Assembly (NCBI GenBank): GCA_943736015.1
Contig: OX031058.1
Location: 19,183,001-19,247,000, forward strand
DNA length: 64,000 bases
Source: Tridacna crocea
Taxonomy: Eukaryota > Mollusca > Bivalvia > Cardiida > Cardiidae
Direction of reading: 5' to 3'
Shown: positions 63,871 through 64,000 of the stretch, piece after piece
Layout of the letters: every line of letters starts with the position of its first letter
How positions within the stretch are numbered: the stretch's first letter is position 1
Notes under the pieces: generated by a model
What the model was told of the DNA's origin: nothing
The model's input: the letters and a program-made list of their open reading frames with translations, nothing else
Database searches by the model: none
Translations under genes and position numbers: made by a program

Positions 63871-64000
63871 CAAATACATGTATCAATATTGGACCGGAAG
63901 AATAGTGTACCGATGTCTGTTGTAAAAAAAAAGCAAATTTAAACCCCTCTTTTGATATGTTTTGATTTTTTTTTTTCTAATTGAAATGACCATATATTTA

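Overview
This window looks like animal nuclear DNA, most likely from a heterodont bivalve mollusc. The grounds are: AT-rich sequence with almost no long open frames; exons bounded by GT/AG splice signals; tRNA-derived SINEs; and dense families of palindromic and tandem-repeat elements of the kind common in clam and dreissenid mussel genomes. The species assignment is inference. No rRNA, true tRNA, CRISPR array or bacterial operon was seen.

Real coding content is small. (1) On the minus strand, 16045-17984 encodes an OLD-family ATPase/TOPRIM nuclease-like protein of about 646 residues. It has Walker A, an EE-type Walker B, an H-loop His, the TOPRIM Glu and a TOPRIM DxD. One apparent frameshift near 17382 splits it, and a good splice acceptor lies just before its ATG. 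(2) Three short phase-0 exons on the minus strand (63597-63641, 54913-55029, 54026-54190) join into one open frame of 109 codons from an unidentified spliced gene whose 5' part lies beyond the window; a doubtful terminal exon lies at 48022-48075. (3) A hAT-type transposase C-terminal remnant lies at 31046-31562 (+). (4) A frameshifted exon resembling an RPA-like OB fold lies at 29827-30049 (+).

Most of the rest is mobile DNA. The dominant family is a roughly 230-bp TTAA-flanked palindromic MITE with piggyBac-like ends (CCCTTTACCA). About 40 near-complete and about 20 broken copies lie on both strands from 590 to 63531, often end to end and sharing a TTAA. The second system is a set of modular elements sharing the same ends (AGGGCCATGATGGCCCT plus GCTCACCTGAG at one end; a GGAC-rich tract plus TGAGCACTTCGTGCTCA and CTCAGGTGAGC at the other) but carrying different internal tandem repeats of roughly 145-170 bp: 1-528, 5636-6870, 12474-13180, 13514-15257, 36870-37528, 40281-42072, 50899-51654, 55876-58211 and 58429-59975. 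Smaller families are a 259-bp Mutator-like MITE with 60-bp inverted ends and verified 9-bp target duplications (11583-11841, 39962-40220), a pogo/Tigger-like element (1714-2891), foldback elements, SINEs and simple repeats.

Layout: 1-12 kb is MITEs, modular elements and a pogo-like element; 12.4-15.3 kb is two modular elements; 16-18 kb is the OLD-like gene; 18-27 kb is mostly low-copy AT-rich DNA; 27-34 kb is MITEs plus the hAT and OB remnants; 35-39 kb carries a dispersed CTCCGTTAC motif; 39-42 kb is a foldback, the Mutator-like MITE and a modular element; 43-54 kb is MITE-rich; 54-64 kb holds the spliced gene, whose introns contain two adjacent modular elements and more MITEs.
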